A DNA stretch of 64,000 bases from Nocardioides mangrovicus (GCF_003674065.1 NZ_RDBE01000010.1:400809-464808), one strand, 5' to 3'. Counted from the stretch's first letter, positions 25,710 to 34,384 are shown. Translations and numbers: made by a program. The notes: generated from the sequence alone by a model not told the origin.

Positions 25710-26465
25710 TCAGTCGGTGACGGAGCGGAGGGTGGCGCCGCCGTCGACGACCAGGGTCTGACCGGTCATCCAGCCGGCGTCGTCGCTGAGCAGGAACGCG
25801 ACGACGCTGCCGACGTCGTCCGGCACCCCGAGGCGCTTGAGCGGGTAGGCGCTGCTGACCTCGGCCTCGCGGCCCTCGTAGAGCGCCTTGGCGAAGGCGG
25901 TCTTCACGACCGCGGGTGCGACGGCGTTGACGCGCACCTGAGGCGCGAGCTCGACGGCGAGCAGCTCGGTGATCGAGTTCAACATGGCCTTGGTGGCGCC
26001 GTAGAAGCCGATGTTCGGGGCCGGTCGCACGCTGGCGACCGAGGAGACGTTGACGACGGCACCGCCGTGCTCGCCCATCCACGCGGCGTGGGCCTTCTGC
26101 ACCCAGGCGAGCGCGGCGAGGCAGTTCACCTCGACCATCTTGCGGGCCGCGGCCAGGTCGAGCTCGACCATCGGCCCGTACGTCGGGTTGATGCCGGTGT
26201 TGTTGACCAGGAGGTCAACGCCGCCGAAGGTCTCGGTCGCCGCGGCGATGGTGGCGTCCTGGTGCTCGGGGTCGTCGGCTCGACCGGCCACCCCGAGCGC
26301 GTGCTCGGGCCCGCCGAGCGAGGCCACCGCCTCGGACAGCGCGTCCTCGTGGCGCGCGGTGAGGACGACCCGAGCGCCCTCGGCGACCAGCCGCTCGGCC
26401 ACGCCCAGCCCGATGCCGCGGCTGGCTCCCGTCACGATCGCGGTCCGACCGGCCAACCGGTTCAT
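25710..26465 (-). CDS. Short-chain dehydrogenase/reductase (FabG-like)
   Basis: A 251-residue classical SDR. TGASRGIG at 12-19 binds NAD(P), NNTG at about 88-91 is the structural motif, and the catalytic residues are S141/S142, Y155 and K159 (YGATK). The C-terminal LLSDDAGWMTGQTLVVDGGA is typical of 3-oxoacyl reductases. It likely acts on a hydroxyacyl or ketoacyl intermediate handled with the acyl-CoA dehydrogenase that follows. ATG 26465 faces the TetR gene across the operator at 26484-26499. Confidence 0.87.
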   Translation of the reverse strand: MNRLAGRTAIVTGASRGIGLGVAERLVAEGARVVLTARHEDALSEAVASLGGPEHALGVAGRADDPEHQDATIAAATETFGGVDLLVNNTGINPTYGPMVELDLAAARKMVEVNCLAALAWVQKAHAAWMGEHGGAVVNVSSVASVRPAPNIGFYGATKAMLNSITELLAVELAPQVRVNAVAPAVVKTAFAKALYEGREAEVSSAYPLKRLGVPDDVGSVVAFLLSDDAGWMTGQTLVVDGGATLRSVTD

Positions 26466-26483
26466 CCACTCCTCCTCGAGTGA

Positions 26484-26499
26484 CTAAGCGCTTGCTTAG
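26484..26499. promoter_or_regulatory. TetR-family operator
   Basis: CTAAGCGCTTGCTTAG: a 6-bp inverted repeat CTAAGC/GCTTAG with a 4-nt centre, placed between the divergent SDR and TetR genes. This TAAGC-N4-GCTTA form is typical of TetR regulators of acyl-CoA metabolism in actinobacteria and proteobacteria. Confidence 0.75.
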
Positions 26500-26544
26500 C
26501 CCTACTCTGGTGGAACGTCGGCCGACGGTCAACCAGGAGGTGCG

Positions 26545-27153
26545 GTGAGCCAGACCCACGATGCCTCGCGGGGCGAGGTCACCCGCGCCCGGCTGCTCGC
26601 GGCGGCGACGACCGCCTTCGCCGAGAAGGGCTTCCACGGCACCACCACCCGCGACATCGCGCAGGCGGCGGGCATGAGTCCCGCCGCGCTCTACGTGCAC
26701 CACCGCTCCAAGGAGGAGCTGCTGCACCTGATCTCGCGCGAGGGTCACCTGACGACGCTGCGCCTGGTGCGCGAGGCGGTCGCCTCGACCGAGGACCCCG
26801 CCCTGGCCCTGCGACGACTGGTCCACGACTTCGCCATCCACCACGCCGAGGGCCATACGGGCGCGCGCATCGTCAACCAGGAGCTGGCCGCGCTCTCGCC
26901 CGAGCACCTGGTCGAGATCCGCGGCATCCGCGACGAGATCGACTCCGAGGTCCGCCGCCTGGTCGACCGGGGTGTGGCGGCCGGCCGGTTCGACGTCGCC
27001 GACTCCCGGTTGGCGGCGGCCGCCCTGCTCTCGTTGGGCATCGACCTCGCCCGCTGGTACCGCGAGGACGTGCGGTGGTCGCCCGAGCAGATCGCCGAGC
27101 GCTACGCCGAGATGGCGCTGCGGCTGGTCGGGTCAGCCGCGGGCCCGGCGTAG
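26545..27153 (+). CDS. TetR-family transcriptional regulator
   Basis: A 202-residue repressor. The N-terminal HTH (about 12-58) reads RLLAAATTAFAEKGFHGTTTRDIAQAAGMSPAALY in part; the rest is a helical ligand domain (TetR_C of the KstR2-like type: RIVNQELAALSPEHL). It probably binds the palindrome at 26484-26499 and controls the divergent SDR / acyl-CoA dehydrogenase operon and itself, responding to an acyl-CoA. GTG 26545 has AGGAGG 5 nt upstream. Its last 21 nt overlap the convergent amidohydrolase gene. Confidence 0.87.
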   Translation: MSQTHDASRGEVTRARLLAAATTAFAEKGFHGTTTRDIAQAAGMSPAALYVHHRSKEELLHLISREGHLTTLRLVREAVASTEDPALALRRLVHDFAIHHAEGHTGARIVNQELAALSPEHLVEIRGIRDEIDSEVRRLVDRGVAAGRFDVADSRLAAAALLSLGIDLARWYREDVRWSPEQIAERYAEMALRLVGSAAGPA

Positions 27154-28008
27154 GTGGTCGAGGCCGGCGTAGACGTCGAGGGCGTGGCCGCCGAGCACAC
27201 CGGCCGCGAGGTCGGCGTCCAGACCGAGGTCGACGACGGCGCGGGCGTTGGCGGCCGTGCCGGGCACGCCGGGCCAGTCGGTGGCGAAGATCCACTTGCG
27301 CGCCAGCCGCCCCAGGTCGAAGCGGGCGTAGTAGTCGGGCAGTCGCTTGGGCGGGAGACCGGAAAGCTCGATCCACACGTGCGGGTTGCTCAGCGCCATG
27401 AACGCGGCCGCGTCGTACCACCAGCCGCGACCACCGTGGGCCAGCACGACGTCGAGCTCGGGGAAGTCGCGCACCACCGGCAGCAGGTGGGCCGGGTCGG
27501 CCAGCTCGTTGCGCGAGCCCGGGAAGCTGCTGGTGCCGCAGTGCACCACCAGCGGCACGCCCCGCTCGGTTAGCACCTGGTAGGCGGGGTAGAGCGCGGC
27601 GTCGTCGCACCGGAAGCCGCCGTGCACCGGGTGCAGCTTGAGCGCCGCAGCGCCGAGGTCGAGCTGGCGGCGCACCTCCGCGGCGATCGGGAAGTGCAGG
27701 TGCGGGTTGACGTTGGCCACCGGACGGAACCGCCCCGGGTGGTGCTCGACGATCGGGAGCAGGTCCTCGAAGCGCTGGTAGCCGGTCGCGCGGGGGCTGT
27801 ACTCGCAGAACAGCAGCACGGCGTCGACGCCCTGCTCGGCGAACAGCTCGTCGAGCACGGCCGGTCGCGGCATGCCGTCGGCGTCCCAGCAGCGCTCGAG
27901 GATGCCCTCGGGACCGTAGTCGCGCGCCCACTCCAGCCACGCGGGCTTGAGGCTGCCCAGCACCGGCACATGCGTGTGGGCGTCGACCAGGACATGACCG
28001 TCGAGCAC
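27133..28008 (-). CDS. Amidohydrolase-2 family metal-dependent hydrolase
   Basis: A 291-residue TIM-barrel hydrolase. VDAHTHVPV near the N-terminus is the first metal motif (HxH). ALKLHPVHGG, PLVVHCGTSSFPG, VVLAHGGRG and FATDWPG supply the remaining conserved His and Asp. Members include decarboxylases and lactonases, so the reaction is not fixed by sequence. GTG 28008 has GGGAGGG upstream. It overlaps the 3' end of the TetR gene by 21 nt and is divergent from a GNAT gene (30 bp between starts). A role next to acyl-CoA metabolism is only suggested by position. Confidence 0.8.
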   Translation of the reverse strand: MLDGHVLVDAHTHVPVLGSLKPAWLEWARDYGPEGILERCWDADGMPRPAVLDELFAEQGVDAVLLFCEYSPRATGYQRFEDLLPIVEHHPGRFRPVANVNPHLHFPIAAEVRRQLDLGAAALKLHPVHGGFRCDDAALYPAYQVLTERGVPLVVHCGTSSFPGSRNELADPAHLLPVVRDFPELDVVLAHGGRGWWYDAAAFMALSNPHVWIELSGLPPKRLPDYYARFDLGRLARKWIFATDWPGVPGTAANARAVVDLGLDADLAAGVLGGHALDVYAGLDHLRRARG

Positions 28009-28038
28009 GGGCCCACCCTCCCACGTCAGACTGGCCCG

Positions 28039-28542
28039 ATGAGCCAGGTCCGCGTCGCGCCCTTCGCGGCCGAGGACTGGGAGGCGGTGGCCGCGATCTA
28101 CGCCGCGGGCATCGCCACCGGGCACGCCACCTTCGAGCAGCAGCCACCCGACTGGGGGAGATTCGACGCCACCCGGCTCCCCGACCACCGCCTCGCCGCC
28201 CGCGACGCCGACGGCTCGCTGCTCGGCTGGGCCGCGGTCAGCCCTACCTCGGCCCGGGAGGTCTACGCCGGTGTCGTCGAGCACTCGGTCTACGTCTCCC
28301 CCGCCGCCCAGGGCCGCGGCGTCGGCCGCACCCTGCTGCGAGCATTGCTGGACTCCACCGAGCGCGCCGGCATCTGGACCGTGCAGTCGGGCATCTTCGC
28401 CGAGAACCTCGCCAGCCTGCGGCTGCACGAGAGCGTCGGGTTCCGCGTCGTCGGCACCCGCGAAAGGGTCGGGCTGATGGCCTACGGCCCGCTCGCCGGG
28501 CAGTGGCGCGACGTGGTGCTCGTGGAGCGGCGGGCGGGGTGA
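28039..28542 (+). CDS. GNAT N-acetyltransferase (phosphinothricin acetyltransferase-like)
   Basis: A 167-residue acetyl-CoA-dependent acetyltransferase. VAAIYAAGIATGHATFEQ at the N-terminus and VEHSVYVSPAAQGRGVGRTLL with the acetyl-CoA-binding QGRGVG are typical of the Pat/MnaT group, which acetylates phosphinothricin, methionine sulfone or similar amino acids. NLASLRLHESVGFRVVGTRERVG is the conserved C-terminal block. A CAGACT box (28027-28032) ends 6 nt before ATG 28039, consistent with a leaderless transcript. Confidence 0.82.
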   Translation: MSQVRVAPFAAEDWEAVAAIYAAGIATGHATFEQQPPDWGRFDATRLPDHRLAARDADGSLLGWAAVSPTSAREVYAGVVEHSVYVSPAAQGRGVGRTLLRALLDSTERAGIWTVQSGIFAENLASLRLHESVGFRVVGTRERVGLMAYGPLAGQWRDVVLVERRAG

Positions 28543-28552
28543 GCGCGGGCGG

Positions 28553-28591
28553 GTACCCGGTTTCACCGGCCGGCGGGTGAAACCGGGGTAC
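28553..28591 (+). terminator. Stem-loop terminator after GNAT gene
   Basis: GTACCC-GGTTTCACC (28553-28567) pairs with GGTGAAACC-GGGGTAC (28576-28591), leaving one bulged G in the right arm, with an 8-nt loop. It begins 11 nt after the stop. The remaining 118 bp before the next (convergent) gene hold no further gene that I can see. Confidence 0.7.
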
Positions 28592-28709
28592 GAATCACTG
28601 CGAACCGCCCACCGAACGACCGGGTTCGCGCGCCCGTCGCCCGATTCATCGCGACTGCACACCCATGCGCACGCCGTCGCGCGCCCTGACGCAACGACTC
28701 CCGATCCCG

Positions 28710-29510
28710 CTACCGCAGCCCGCTCCGGGCAAACCCCTGGACGAAGTACCGCTGGAAGACCAGGAACACCACGACCATCGGGACGACGTCGATCAGCGCG
28801 AAGGCCATGGTCGCGCCGTAGTCGGGTCCGAACTGGCCCTGCAGGTAGAGCAGCCCGATCGGCAGCGTGTAGAGCTCGTTCTGCTTCAAGGCGATCAGCG
28901 GCCAGGCGAAGTCGTTCCACGACTGCAGCAGGCTCATGAAGAACAGCACCGCGAGCAGCGGCTTCGACAGGGGCACGACGATGCGCCAGAACACCCGCCA
29001 GTGGTCGGCGCCGTCGAGGCGGGCGGCGTCCATGAGGTCGCGCGGGATGCCGCGGATCGACTGCCGGGCCAAGAACATGCCGAACGCCGAGCCCGAGGTG
29101 GGCAAGATGACGGCCCAGTAGCTGCCGTAGAGGCCGAGGCCGGTCACCAGCCGGAACAGCGCCACCATGATGACCTGCACGGGCAGCACCAGGGTGCCCA
29201 GTCCCAGCACGAACAGCACGCCGGAGCCGCGGAAGCGCAGCTGGGCGAACGCGTATCCGGCCAGCATGTTGCACAGCACGGTGACCACCGCGACGGTGAG
29301 CGCGATGGCCACCGAGTTGCCGAACCAGGTGCCCACAGGGAACTGCGCGACCCGGTGGAAGTTGTCCGTGGTCAGGTGTCGCGGCCACAGCCGCAGCCGA
29401 CCGGCCGCCAGCTCGCGGCGGCTCGAGAGCGCCACCACGACCATCCAGTACAGCGGGAAGGCGACGACCGCGCTGACCAGCGTCGCGGCCACCACGCGCA
29501 GCGCCTTCAC
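28710..29510 (-). CDS. CUT1 carbohydrate ABC transporter permease (MalG-type)
   Basis: A 266-residue inner-membrane subunit with six hydrophobic helices. RGIPRDLMDAARLDGADHWRVFWRIVVPL contains the EAA-type coupling loop (DAARLDGA...P). A Pro-Leu-Tyr-Trp at the end of helix 1 (FPLYWMVV) is typical of MalG-like permeases. GTG 29510 overlaps the previous permease stop by 4 nt. Together with that permease and the binding protein it forms an importer for an unknown oligo- or monosaccharide. No ATPase gene is in the operon; a shared MsiK-like ATPase elsewhere is the usual actinobacterial solution. Confidence 0.87.
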   Translation of the reverse strand: MKALRVVAATLVSAVVAFPLYWMVVVALSSRRELAAGRLRLWPRHLTTDNFHRVAQFPVGTWFGNSVAIALTVAVVTVLCNMLAGYAFAQLRFRGSGVLFVLGLGTLVLPVQVIMVALFRLVTGLGLYGSYWAVILPTSGSAFGMFLARQSIRGIPRDLMDAARLDGADHWRVFWRIVVPLSKPLLAVLFFMSLLQSWNDFAWPLIALKQNELYTLPIGLLYLQGQFGPDYGATMAFALIDVVPMVVVFLVFQRYFVQGFARSGLR

Positions 29511-30400
29511 GACTCCACGTCCCCACCGCGCGAGGCGCGCCACTGCACGGCGGTGAAGGCCAAGGTGAGCACGAGGAGCACGACGCCGATCGCGGCGCCG
29601 TAGCCCTGGTCGCGCTGCGAGAACCCCGTCTCGTAGGCGTAGGTCACCAGCACCGACGTCGCGTCGCCCGGGCCGCCGCCGGTCATGACGAAGACGATGT
29701 CGAAGACCTGGAAGGAGTAGATGACGTTGATGACCACCAGGAAGCCGGTCGAGGGGGCGAGCAGCGGGACGGTGACGTGGCGCAGCCGCTGCCACCAGCC
29801 GGCCCCGTCGAGGGCCGCGGCCTCCTGCAGCAGCGGGTCGAGCGCCTGCAGGCCGGTCAGGTAGATCAGCATGTTGAACCCGACCCGCCACCACAGCGTC
29901 ACGACCACCACCGAGACGAACGCGGCGACGCCGCCGGACTGCCAGTGCACGGCGTGCAGGCCGAGCGAGCGCAGCCCGGCGTTGACGATGCCGCGGTCCT
30001 GGTCGAAGACCAGCAGCCCGGTCAGCGCGGTAGCCACACCGGACACGGCCATCGGCAGGATTAGCACCGAGCGGAACAGCGCACGCAGCGGCAGCGCGGA
30101 GTCCAGCAGCAGCGCGACGCCCAGCCCCAGCAACATCGACAGCGGGGTGACCAGCACCGTGAACAGGACCGTGTTGGCGGCCGCCCGCCAGAAGCGAGCG
30201 TCGGTGAGCAGCCGGCCGTAGTTGCGCAGGCCGACGAAGCCGCCCTCGCCGAAGCCGTTGGTGTGCTGCAGGCTGATCAGCAGCGCCCAGCCCAGCGGCA
30301 CGAACACGAACAGGCCCAGCAGCAGCACCGTCGGTGAGAGGAAGGCGTACGCCGTCCGCGTCTCGGCGGACCGGGCCCGCGGCAGCGCCGCACCGCTCAC
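29507..30400 (-). CDS. CUT1 carbohydrate ABC transporter permease (MalF-type)
   Basis: A 297-residue permease with six membrane segments; FLSPTVLLLGLFVFVPLGWAL is the first. LQEAAALDGAGWWQRLRHVTVPLLAPS is the EAA loop that docks the ATPase. FVMTGGGPGDATSVLVTYAYETGF is the conserved C-terminal block of MalF/UgpA-like subunits. GTG 30400 overlaps the stop of the binding-protein gene by 4 nt; the three genes are read as one coupled message. Confidence 0.88.
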   Translation of the reverse strand: MSGAALPRARSAETRTAYAFLSPTVLLLGLFVFVPLGWALLISLQHTNGFGEGGFVGLRNYGRLLTDARFWRAAANTVLFTVLVTPLSMLLGLGVALLLDSALPLRALFRSVLILPMAVSGVATALTGLLVFDQDRGIVNAGLRSLGLHAVHWQSGGVAAFVSVVVVTLWWRVGFNMLIYLTGLQALDPLLQEAAALDGAGWWQRLRHVTVPLLAPSTGFLVVINVIYSFQVFDIVFVMTGGGPGDATSVLVTYAYETGFSQRDQGYGAAIGVVLLVLTLAFTAVQWRASRGGDVES

Positions 30401-31701
30401 GCGGCGAGGGCCTTGGCGATGCCGGAGGTCATGCCGCTCAGCGCGGCCGCCGTGGCCTGGTCGCCGACGAAGGTCTGCTCGAGCTGGTCCTGCAGCACCG
30501 AGATGATGCCCGACATCGACGGCGAGGCGACCTGCCCGGAGTCCGAGGCTCGCACCACGCCGGCCTGGCCGAGGAAGACCCGCGACAGGTCGGGACGCAC
30601 CTGGAACCGGATGCCCTTGGCGACCAGGTCACGGCGGGTCGGCAGCAGCGAGGCCCGCTCGCAGAACGCGCGCATCTGGTCCTCGCCGGTCACGTGGGCC
30701 AAGAAGCTGGCGGCCAAGCCCGGCCGCTTCGTCTTGGCCGTGGCCACCAGCGCGTTGCCGCCGAAGTCGCCACCGCCGCGCACGTCACGCGGCGCGGGCG
30801 AGGCGCCCCACTCGAAGTCGACCGCGGAGTCGGCGTCGGGCAGCTGGAACGCGCCGCCGAACGAGAGCGGCACCGTGCCGCCGTACCAGAGGTCCGCGGC
30901 CAGGGTCGTGGACTTCACCGAGTTGTTCGGCGGCACCAGCTTGTCGGGGAACAGGGCGCGGGTGAAGTCGACGGCCGCGGTGCCGGCCGCCGACTGGATC
31001 GCCGGCTGGGAGAGGTCGGCGGACAAGAAGCGGCCGTCGGCCTGGAAGAGCCAGCTCAACCAGCGGGTGACGCCGTTGCCCTGCCAGTTCACGGCCAGCG
31101 GGTACTGCGACGCCGGCAGCGCCGTCCGCAGCTTGCGCAGCACCTGCTCGAGCTGCTGCCAGGTCCACGCCTGGTCGGCCCGGGTGGGCACGTCGGTGAC
31201 GCCGACGTCGGCCAGCGCCTTTTTGTTGTAGAGCAGCACCGAGGTGTCGGTGTGGTGCGGCACCCCGTACGGCTTGGCCTTGCGCTGCACGGCAGCCCAC
31301 GCCTGCGGGGTGAACCGGTCGGAGAACCCCGAGGGCAGGTGGCTGCTGAGGTCGAGCAGCTGGCCGCGGCCTGCGTAGGCACCGAACGTGTAGTACGGCA
31401 CCCGGAACACGTCGGGCGGGTTGCCGGCCTGCAGCTGTGCGTCGATGTTGGTGAACATCTGCTCGTACGGCACCGCGTTGAGCTCCACGCGCGCACCGCC
31501 GTGGGCCTTCTCGAAGGCCGCGATGGTGGTCCGGAAGCCGGCCAGCTCGGCATCGGTGCCCCAGGTGGTGAACCGCAGGGTGTCCTTCGCCGAGTCCGAG
31601 CTCGACGGCGCGAAGCCGCACCCGGCCAGTCCCGCGGCCGATCCCGCGGACAGCCCCGCAGCGCCCGCCCCCGCCAACACCGCACGCCTGCTCAGCCCCA
31701 T
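30397..31701 (-). CDS. CUT1 ABC transporter extracellular solute-binding lipoprotein
   Basis: A 434-residue family 1 solute-binding protein. SRRAVLAGAGAAGL is a twin-arginine signal and LAGC the lipobox, so it is exported folded and anchored by lipid. The mature part has the type 2 binding-protein layout: TLRFTTWGTDAELAGF at its start, NPPDVFRVPYYTFGAYA, PYGVPHHTDTSVLLYNKKAL and LAVNWQGNGVTRWL. ATG 31701 is the only good start at the signal peptide; the frame runs on upstream without conserved sequence. It is divergent from the LLM flavin enzyme gene. Confidence 0.87.
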   Translation of the reverse strand: MGLSRRAVLAGAGAAGLSAGSAAGLAGCGFAPSSSDSAKDTLRFTTWGTDAELAGFRTTIAAFEKAHGGARVELNAVPYEQMFTNIDAQLQAGNPPDVFRVPYYTFGAYAGRGQLLDLSSHLPSGFSDRFTPQAWAAVQRKAKPYGVPHHTDTSVLLYNKKALADVGVTDVPTRADQAWTWQQLEQVLRKLRTALPASQYPLAVNWQGNGVTRWLSWLFQADGRFLSADLSQPAIQSAAGTAAVDFTRALFPDKLVPPNNSVKSTTLAADLWYGGTVPLSFGGAFQLPDADSAVDFEWGASPAPRDVRGGGDFGGNALVATAKTKRPGLAASFLAHVTGEDQMRAFCERASLLPTRRDLVAKGIRFQVRPDLSRVFLGQAGVVRASDSGQVASPSMSGIISVLQDQLEQTFVGDQATAAALSGMTSGIAKALAA

Positions 31702-31803
31702 GGACGCCCACGCTGGTCGCTGCGAGGGGGCCTGTATCCACCCGCAGGGGTTCTCGTGGACGCCCGGCGATGAGTTCGCGGCTGCGGCAGAGTCCTTCCT
31801 GCC

Positions 31804-32628
31804 ATGACCGACCAGCCGAGCCGTCCGCGTCCGATCCGCTTCGGGGTAGTGACCCCCGTGGCGCCCGAGGTGGGTGCCTGGCGCGACGAGGTGCGCCGCA
31901 TCGCCGACTGGGGCTATGAGGTCGTCCTCGTGCCCGACGTGCCGGGATGGCAGCCGGCCCCGGCGGTGACCCTGGCCGCGGCGGCCATGCTGGCCGACGT
32001 CCGGGTGGGCACCTGGGTCTACGCCGCGCCGGTGCGGCCGGCGTTCGTCACCGCCTGGGAGGCGCACTCGCTCACGCAGCTGACCGAGGGCCGCTTCGAG
32101 CTCGGCCTCGGCACCGGCCGCCCCGGGATCGGCGAGCACCTGGTCGAGCTGGGCATCCCCGACGTCGCGCCGGCCGACCGGGTCACCCGGATCCGCGAGG
32201 TGGTCGAGGCGCTGCGCGACCTCGACGGCGACGACCTGCGGACGCCGGTGGCGATGGCGGTCAGCGGTCCGAGGTCGACCGCGTTGGCCGCCGAGATCGC
32301 CGACACGGTGAACTTCGCCATCGCGCCCGGCGAGGGGCCCGAGGCGCTGGAGCGGCGCGTGCGGGAGTTCACCTCCGAGCGCGACCCGGAGCTGGCGCTG
32401 CACATCTCGATCGTCGGCGACACCGTCGCCCCGTTCATGGCCGGTCCCGGCACCGACCCGGTCGCGCTGCGCGAGCAGCGCTCCTACCTGGTGCTCCCCG
32501 CCGACCCCGCGGCGGCCGCCGAGGAGATCCTCCGCCGCCGCGAGACCCTCGGCTTCAGCTACATCGTCTGCGGCAGCAACTCGGCCGCGACGCTCGCCCC
32601 GGTCGTCGCCGAGCTGGCCGGTCGCTAA
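31804..32628 (+). CDS. LLM-class flavin-dependent oxidoreductase
   Basis: A 274-residue luciferase-like TIM-barrel enzyme that uses reduced FMN or F420. IRFGVVTPVAPEVGAWRD opens the barrel. LTEGRFELGLGTGRPGIGEHLVELG (the GRxxLGLGxG phosphate-binding block) is the clearest signature, with ETLGFSYIVCG at the C-terminal end. Length is short for the family (usually 280-340) but the fold looks complete. The 3' end overlaps the FMN reductase gene tail-to-tail by 4 nt (CTAA), so the flavin donor and user are neighbours but on opposite strands. Confidence 0.82.
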   Translation: MTDQPSRPRPIRFGVVTPVAPEVGAWRDEVRRIADWGYEVVLVPDVPGWQPAPAVTLAAAAMLADVRVGTWVYAAPVRPAFVTAWEAHSLTQLTEGRFELGLGTGRPGIGEHLVELGIPDVAPADRVTRIREVVEALRDLDGDDLRTPVAMAVSGPRSTALAAEIADTVNFAIAPGEGPEALERRVREFTSERDPELALHISIVGDTVAPFMAGPGTDPVALREQRSYLVLPADPAAAAEEILRRRETLGFSYIVCGSNSAATLAPVVAELAGR

Positions 32629-33128
32629 CGGCGCAGCAGCGCCTCCACGACGGGCTTGGTGGCGGCGAGCCAGTCGGCGTACGCCGCCGGGTCGTCGTGG
32701 TCGCGGTCGATCACGTAGAGCCCGCGACCGGGGATCGTGGCGCCGAGCTCGGCCAGCACCGGCCGCAGCGTCAGCTCGGGGGCCAGCGAGTGCGCGGGGC
32801 TGCCGCCGAGCATGAGGGGCACCGCCACGCCGCGCAGCCCGGTGCCGCCGGCGAAGCGGTCGAGGAAGAGCTTGAGCAGGCCGGTGTAGGCGGCCTTGTA
32901 GGTCGGGCTCGCCACGACCACCAGGTCGGCCTCGCCCACCTGGGCGACCAGGTCGGCGACACCCTCGTCGCTCCAGTCGAGCAGGCGCGCGCCGAGCGTG
33001 GCGAGGTCGACGACCAGGTCGGGCTCGGCGACCAGCTCCCGGGCGACGTGGCTGGCGGCGGCGAGCGTCCGGCTGGCCGGCTTGGGATTGCCGACGACGA
33101 CGGCGGTCCGAAGGAGGGGCTGGGTCAC
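32625..33128 (-). CDS. NADPH-dependent FMN reductase
   Basis: A 167-residue flavodoxin-fold reductase. VVVGNPKPASRT at the N-terminus holds the FMN phosphate-binding loop, and VVVASPTYKAAYTGLLKLFLDR is the characteristic SPxYxxxxTGxLK block of the SsuE/MsuE group. It probably supplies reduced FMN to a two-component monooxygenase such as the adjacent LLM enzyme. I choose GTG 33128 over ATG 33140 because TATGCT (33136-33141 on the complement) ends 7 nt upstream, making it a leaderless start. Confidence 0.82.
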   Translation of the reverse strand: MTQPLLRTAVVVGNPKPASRTLAAASHVARELVAEPDLVVDLATLGARLLDWSDEGVADLVAQVGEADLVVVASPTYKAAYTGLLKLFLDRFAGGTGLRGVAVPLMLGGSPAHSLAPELTLRPVLAELGATIPGRGLYVIDRDHDDPAAYADWLAATKPVVEALLRR

Positions 33129-33135
33129 CCGCCGG

Positions 33136-33153
33136 AGCATAGTCGACTAACGT
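33136..33153. promoter_or_regulatory. Divergent leaderless promoters, FMN reductase and arylsulfotransferase
   Basis: On the minus strand TATGCT (33136-33141) lies 7 nt before GTG 33128. On the plus strand TAACGT (33148-33153) lies 7 nt before ATG 33161. Between them is the palindrome TAGTCGACTA (33140-33149), which could bind a regulator covering both -10 boxes. Confidence 0.5.
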
Positions 33154-33160
33154 GATCGAC

Positions 33161-34384
33161 ATGCATCAGAAATCTCGTCGCGGACTCATCGGCACTGCCG
33201 TCGCGGCGCTCGCGCTCACCGGCACCGGGGTCGCCCACCCCGCTGAAGCAGCCCAGCCTGCTCGGGCGGCCCAGCGACCGCCATCGCCCCTGACCACCGC
33301 GGTCGGCCGGCCCACCGGCGCCGGCGACGTCTTCGTCACCCCGACCTCCAGCGCGCCCGGCTTCGTCAACGGCGCGCAGATCATCGACAAGCGCGGCCGC
33401 ACCGTGTGGTTCCACCGGGCCGCCGCGGGCACCGTCGACGCCGACTTCCGCTCCCAGACGCTGCACGGCGAGCGGGTGCTGACCTTCTGGGAGGGCACCG
33501 GTCTCGGCGGCCTGGCCGACGGCACCGACTACGTCTACGACCGCCACCACAAGCTGATCGCCAAGGTCCACGCCGGGCGTCACCTGACCACCGACGGCCA
33601 CGAGTTCCTGCTCAACGACGACGGCACCGCGTGGGTGCTCTCCTACGACCGCTCGACGGCCGACCTGTCCGCCATCGGCGGCTCCGATCATCAAGCCGTC
33701 ATCAACGGCATCGTGCGCAAGGTCGACATCCGCACCGGCCGGGTGCTCTTCAGCTGGAACAGCGCCCGGCACATCCGCTACAGCGAGTCCTACCAGCCGC
33801 TGCCGGCATCGGCCGACACCCCGTGGGACTGGTTCCACGTCAACGCCGTCCACCTCGACCGCGGCGGCCGGCTGCTGGTCGACGCTCGCAACACCTGGGC
33901 CGCCTACCGGCTCGACCGGCACACCGGACGCGTGCTGTGGCGTCTCGGCGGGAAGCGCTCCACCTTCCGGCTCACCGCCGCCCGCGGTCAGCAGCTCAAC
34001 CGCGGCGGCGCCATCGTCGCCTGGCAGCACGACGTGAACGCCGTCGGTGCGAACCGCTACACCTTCTTCGACAACGAGTCGGCCGGCACCGCCAACACCG
34101 GCCAGGACGCCGACTCCGAGCTCGACCGCAGCCGCACGGTGACCGTCCGGCTGTTCCCGAAGCACCACGTGGCGCGGCTGGTGGCCTCGAACGACCAGCC
34201 CGACCACCTGCTGGCCTCCTCGCAGGGCAACGCCCAGCGGCTGGCCAAGGGCCGCACCTTCGTCGGCTGGGGCAACCTGAACGAGGTCTCGGAGTTCGAC
34301 CGCCGCGGCCGGCTGCTGTGGCACGCGCGCTTCCCGACCGGGGTGAACTCCTACCGGGCCTACCTGCTGCCCTGGAAGGCCTGA
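33161..34384 (+). CDS. Secreted arylsulfotransferase (ASST) family protein
   Basis: A 407-residue exported protein. SRRGLIGTAVAALALTGTG followed by AHPAEA is a signal peptide (possibly twin-arginine). The mature part is a beta-propeller of the ASST family: HEFLLNDDGTAWVLSY, TPWDWFHVNAVHLDRGGRLLVDARN (the DWFHxNxV block), and WQHDVNAVGANRYTFFDNE. ASST enzymes move sulfate between phenols; whether this one does is untested, as many actinobacterial members lack a known donor. ATG 33161 fits the -10 TAACGT; GTG 33152 is the alternative. The 3' end overlaps the convergent MFS gene by 25 nt. Confidence 0.78.
   Translation: MHQKSRRGLIGTAVAALALTGTGVAHPAEAAQPARAAQRPPSPLTTAVGRPTGAGDVFVTPTSSAPGFVNGAQIIDKRGRTVWFHRAAAGTVDADFRSQTLHGERVLTFWEGTGLGGLADGTDYVYDRHHKLIAKVHAGRHLTTDGHEFLLNDDGTAWVLSYDRSTADLSAIGGSDHQAVINGIVRKVDIRTGRVLFSWNSARHIRYSESYQPLPASADTPWDWFHVNAVHLDRGGRLLVDARNTWAAYRLDRHTGRVLWRLGGKRSTFRLTAARGQQLNRGGAIVAWQHDVNAVGANRYTFFDNESAGTANTGQDADSELDRSRTVTVRLFPKHHVARLVASNDQPDHLLASSQGNAQRLAKGRTFVGWGNLNEVSEFDRRGRLLWHARFPTGVNSYRAYLLPWKA

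Noticed and set aside
28553-28710. Interspersed repeat family sharing hairpin plus CGCGCGCCCG sequence with 56055-56160
   Set aside because: Apart from the stem-loop type and one short shared string the two regions do not align by eye, so I do not claim a repeat family.
27133-29526. 797-codon frame extending the amidohydrolase upstream
   Set aside because: The extension crosses the GNAT gene and a permease gene on wrong frames. The amidohydrolase starts at GTG 28008 next to a ribosome site.
30397-33162. 921-codon minus-strand frame seeming to fuse FMN-reductase-region sequence to the solute-binding protein
   Set aside because: The upstream part is in the wrong frame for the FMN reductase and antisense to the LLM gene; the true gene begins at the signal peptide, ATG 31701.
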